A stretch of DNA of 55,466 nucleotides from an archaeon 13_2_20CM_2_53_6 (lineage in GTDB: Archaea > Thermoproteota > Bathyarchaeia > 40CM-2-53-6), in contig MNDT01000062.1 in assembly GCA_001915065.1 (NCBI GenBank), positions 1-55,466 of the forward strand, in the 5' to 3' direction. The notes under the pieces were generated by a model. That model saw only the letters and a list, made by a program, of their open reading frames with translations. It ran no database searches and was not told the origin of the DNA. The position numbers and the translations under genes are program-made. Shown here piece after piece: positions 52,611 to 55,466 of this stretch. Position 1 is the first letter of the stretch. Each line of letters begins with the position of its first letter.

Positions 52611-53055
52611 GATGAGGCCAGTCGCAGCCGCGATCGTCGTCGCTAGATTGTCGGAGACGTACTGTCTGAGGTAGATGTTGTTCCGGTATTCCAGAACGAG
52701 AGCCGTGAGCTCGCCCAGACTGACTATTAGGAGTAATATGAAAATTCCTATCCATCGGGCGTTGGCAGAAGAGGATTTGCTCAGTAGAAATACCTCGCGC
52801 AGTAGACTCTAAGGACACTAACCCTTCTTTGGGTCAACGGTTGGTTGTGCCGGGGGGTCGACCTTCCGAGTATTTACGTTTGAGTCAATCCTAGCTTCGT
52901 CTTGAGGTGGCCTGCCAAACTCATGCTGACTATCAAGATGCCATTGAGATATCACAGTCCAACTGATCCTAACTTGCCCAGATTCTTCCGCACGGCGTGG
53001 TGCCAGTCACGACTGAAAGAGAATCTGTTGAGTTAGGGATATCTGGAGGTTATCT

Positions 53056-54192
53056 TTACCACGAATCGTCTTCGGACCATTTGTCCTGATCACCGGAAGC
53101 ATTCTCTCCATTCCGTGGATCGCTGCGCTCATCTCCCAATTCGAGATGTCCCTTGTGTCCATGGTGATGCGCGACAAAGAATTCCGTCATTGGAGAAGCG
53201 TTCGCATCATTACTTGTGAGTGGCTGCAGATGCCATACTCTCTCGAGAGTGCTCAATAGTGAATAGTGGCTGAAGTAGCTGGACGATACGAAGTCCGTCT
53301 TTACGACAGGCCCGGCCCAAACCGAGTAAACGTAATCATACGGATAGCGAGTGTTACCTTCGTCAAAAGTGATGAAGAGAGCAGCTTTCTGCTGCGTGAA
53401 GAGTTTGCTGGCAAGGATCTTGGGGACTAGTTGTGAAAGATACTTATCTCCGTTGGAGATAGAGTCGGTGCATAGGACTGTACCGTTGTGATAGGTGAAC
53501 CCGTGCGTGTCGTTGCAACTGTTAGGAGTAAGCCACATGAAATTTGATGCTGTAGATGGTGATGAGAGGTCAGATAAGAAGAGGTCATCTGGACTGCCGC
53601 TAGTGCCCGAATTGGCGGGGACAATTCTAGAACATCTCGCGGTGCTATTAGCAATGTCTTCGAAGTAGACGAATGGATCATGCCGAGCCGCGTATACGCC
53701 CGCTCCATTGTCACCTACAAAGCAGTTTCCTGGAGAGCAGTGTGACCCACAGGTGGAGGGGTAGTCTTCCATGTACGCCTTCCAGGTCAATCCCCTGTTT
53801 TCCAGGCTGTCCACTAGGTTGGGAGTTGATCCGGCGCTACATCCCGGGCGAGGGCTACAGTCTGAGCTACTCCATGAGGAGAAATCTTGGCCTGAGATTA
53901 ATCCGAGGTAGTTGGGCAGACTGGGGTGATCAATCGCAGTGTAGTTGACAGCAAGGCCGTAAGAAGAGGCCAACTGATTCATGAAGGGCGCAGAGGATAC
54001 GTTGATTACGTCCCTGAGCCCATGGTTCTCCATTACTATGACTACGACATAGTTGAAAGCCCGATTCACGTCCACATGTCCAGTGGTTTGAGTAGCGGCA
54101 ACAGGATTCGAAAGCGCTAAGGCCAAAACCAACATCGTTACAATCATTTCGAACAGATGTTCCGTTGGATAGCCGAGCGGTGGGTTTGACAC
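53056..54192 (-). CDS. Secreted phosphoesterase (acid phosphatase/phospholipase C superfamily)
   Basis: A 378-residue protein with a signal peptide (MIVTMLVLALALSNPVAA near residue 16-33) and an alkaline-phosphatase-like fold. VVVIVMENHGLRDV supplies the metal ligands and nucleophile region, HPSLPNYLGLISG, LFITFDEGN and the end HYSLLSTLERVW follow the AcpA/phospholipase C arrangement. It likely releases phosphate from extracellular organic phosphates. The C-terminus is polar and disordered (HGHKGHLELGDER). Many cysteines fit an exported, disulfide-bonded enzyme. Confidence 0.9.
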   Translation of the reverse strand: MSNPPLGYPTEHLFEMIVTMLVLALALSNPVAATQTTGHVDVNRAFNYVVVIVMENHGLRDVINVSSAPFMNQLASSYGLAVNYTAIDHPSLPNYLGLISGQDFSSWSSSDCSPRPGCSAGSTPNLVDSLENRGLTWKAYMEDYPSTCGSHCSPGNCFVGDNGAGVYAARHDPFVYFEDIANSTARCSRIVPANSGTSGSPDDLFLSDLSSPSTASNFMWLTPNSCNDTHGFTYHNGTVLCTDSISNGDKYLSQLVPKILASKLFTQQKAALFITFDEGNTRYPYDYVYSVWAGPVVKTDFVSSSYFSHYSLLSTLERVWHLQPLTSNDANASPMTEFFVAHHHGHKGHLELGDERSDPRNGENASGDQDKWSEDDSW

Positions 54193-54688
54193 TTGATGAA
54201 GCTTCCGATGGATAGGTTATCCGGGTGTGCAACCTGATGCCTCAGGGTATAGGCGTATATCCATCCATGGCTGATTCTCGCGACGAGCGTGCATAATGAG
54301 CCAGTATCTAGTCGGGTTTGCTAGGTTGGGACCCTGGCCACGTGTGATGCAAATTACCCTAAACCCAGTGACGGGTCAAGCAAGATTGGTGCGGAAGATC
54401 AGTCATTCCTAATTGGCCGAGCTGATTACCAATAATCTCTCCGAAGGAATTTCTTGTCCTCGTAATAGACCTAGGAGCAATTTCCCGATCCTGAGCTAGG
54501 AAAAAGTATAACTCTCTTGTTTATCCGCGGTAATCTCAAGAGAAGGGCGTCATGGATACTCCCGTGATTTAGACTGAGAATCTAACGGAATCCTACGGGA
54601 GTAGAATCGCTGTACCTGGCAGTACTACTCATTGTCAGCTGGTACGCGTTCGGGCGTTCCCAGATAGTCGAGTCGGCGTGAACTTGGA
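54193..54688. other. Gap before the PPOX gene with promoter, leader peptide and nested hairpin
   Basis: Nearly 500 bp without a full gene. A TATA-like AAGTATAAC (54504-54512) predicts transcription start near 54535. This would include a six-codon frame (54552-54572, MDTPVI) and a nested hairpin. Confidence 0.45.
54558..54602 (+). promoter_or_regulatory. Nested hairpin in the leader of the PPOX gene
   Basis: ACTCCCGT (54558-54565) pairs with ACGGGAGT (54595-54602). Inside it TTAGA and TCTAA form a 5-bp stem with loop CTGAGAA, reminiscent of an anticodon arm. Lies between the predicted transcription start and the gene. Confidence 0.5.
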
Positions 54689-55100
54689 TTGGCGACCGAG
54701 TCCAAGTCCTCTACTGACGTGAAGCTCTCTCCCGCAGAGATCGATTTCCTGAAGAGTAACGAGATGTGCAGGTTTGGGACGGCTTCGCGGACTGGGGAGC
54801 CGCACGTGGTACCTGTTTCGTACGTGTGGGACGATAACCGTGCGTATATTGTTACAGACTACCGGACTCGGAAACTGAAGAACCTCAGAGAGAACCCTCA
54901 AGCGGTGATTCTGGTAGACTCAGGCGGCACGAGGAAGCTTATCCTGATCAGCGGGCCAGCTGAGATTATTGAGAAGGGAAAGGAGTACCAGCTTGTTATA
55001 CAAGCTGTTCTATTCAAGGCTGGACTGGGTCAAGCGGGACCCCTGGAAGGAAGGCGAGGCTCCGTTCGTCAAGATTACCCCAAGATTCAAGGCTGGCTAG
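54689..55100 (+). pseudogene. PPOX-class FMN/F420-binding oxidase, frameshifted near the C-terminus
   Basis: A split-barrel flavoprotein of the pyridoxamine-phosphate-oxidase type: FGTASRTGEPHVVPVSYVWD and TDYRTRKLKNLREN bind flavin or F420. After about residue 108 the frame gives an atypical Gly/Arg-rich tail that runs on to 55123. In the next frame, YSRLDWVKRDPWKEGEAPFV and ITPRFKAG follow, the normal family ending, stopping at 55100. A one-base indel near 55005-55025 explains this. TTG start (54689). Confidence 0.75.
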
Positions 55101-55466
55101 GGCCTGGGCTAGAGCTGGAATAATATCCGCCGTCACTAGCATTCTTGGTGAATAGCCTGCCGAATGAGGGGCTGGTCTGCCTGATGAAGTGCAACTGACC
55201 TCTTCTGCCAAGAGGGAAGAATCCAGTCGCATAGTCGAGGACAAACGTCAAACAGGCATTCTCCTCAATGCTTCCAACCCGGATGTTCTTTCAGAGAACT
55301 GCTAATCGAGGTTCCTTGTTGCGACTAGCCCTTCACCTTGCACTCCGACCCGCGACGAGTGGCGATCAAAAACATAGATCATTAGCATGTACTGCAGGGA
55401 ACTCAGTGTTCAAGCCAGTTTAACGTTCCCCGAGACCGAGTCCGGTCCGATCCTCCTCTCGGATCC
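55101..55466. other. Right end of window: no gene seen
   Basis: One stable hairpin, CCTCTT-ctgcc-AAGAGG (55199-55215), which may terminate the PPOX transcript. The sequence ends in GGATCC, a BamHI site, which may be a cloning boundary. Confidence 0.4.

Noticed and set aside
55461-55466. Terminal GGATCC as an integration or mobile-element end
   Set aside because: A BamHI site at the window edge is more simply a cloning or extraction boundary; no flanking signal seen.

Overview
The window reads as archaeal chromosomal DNA, probably from a deep-branching TACK-type lineage (Thaumarchaeota/Bathyarchaeia level; exact placement cannot be read from the sequence). The evidence is a transcription factor B, a UbiA prenyltransferase beside a geranylgeranyl-reductase-family protein, intron-containing tRNA genes with bulge-helix-bulge geometry, TATA boxes about 27 nt before start codons (several apparently leaderless genes, including GTG and TTG starts), and AmmeMemoRadiSam and NitrOD5-like proteins. 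Genes are dense, on both strands, with short operons. No insertion sequence, CRISPR array or rRNA was seen.

Layout. 1-8.2 kb: N-terminal part of a Lon-like AAA protease, small zinc-ribbon and membrane proteins, an aminotransferase, an SQR-like flavoprotein, a sugar epimerase, an EamA exporter and an arrestin-fold/zinc-ribbon protein. 8.4-15.1 kb: a proteostasis block, grpE-dnaK-dnaJ followed by an HtrA-type protease with a hairpin over its ribosome-binding site. 15.5-20.6 kb: two tandem NitrOD5-like proteins, a tRNA-Leu(UAA) gene that appears to carry three introns, an EXORDIUM-like protein, trpB2, a nitroreductase and small proteins. 20.7-28.6 kb: Ada, an APC permease, a frameshifted monooxygenase, a sarcosine-oxidase-like enzyme, TFB and a membrane sensor. 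28.6-38.8 kb: a protein with both metal-binding motifs of class I terpene synthases, a Kef-type antiporter, a stand-alone LigD 3'-phosphoesterase, an MFS transporter, the divergent UbiA/geranylgeranyl reductase pair, and a second copy of a new HTH family. 39.6-48.4 kb: radical SAM protein, peroxiredoxin, the nfo-nth repair pair, HIT, cobalamin adenosyltransferase, AmrS, MenC-like enzyme. 48.4-55.5 kb: an intron-bearing tRNA, membrane proteins, an MMPL exporter, a secreted phosphoesterase and a frameshifted PPOX flavoprotein.

Themes. Protein folding and turnover (Lon-like, GrpE/DnaK/DnaJ, HtrA), oxidative and alkylation damage repair (Bcp, Nfo, Nth, Ada, LigD phosphoesterase) and isoprenoid/quinone chemistry (UbiA, geranylgeranyl reductase, MenC-like, the terpene-synthase candidate) recur. 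The best candidates for something undescribed are the terpene-synthase-like protein at 28654-29643, the triple-intron tRNA-Leu, and the paired HTH/KGRWF-domain regulators. Three genes carry clear single-base frameshifts and a fourth is suspected, so indel errors in the assembly must be excluded before calling them pseudogenes.
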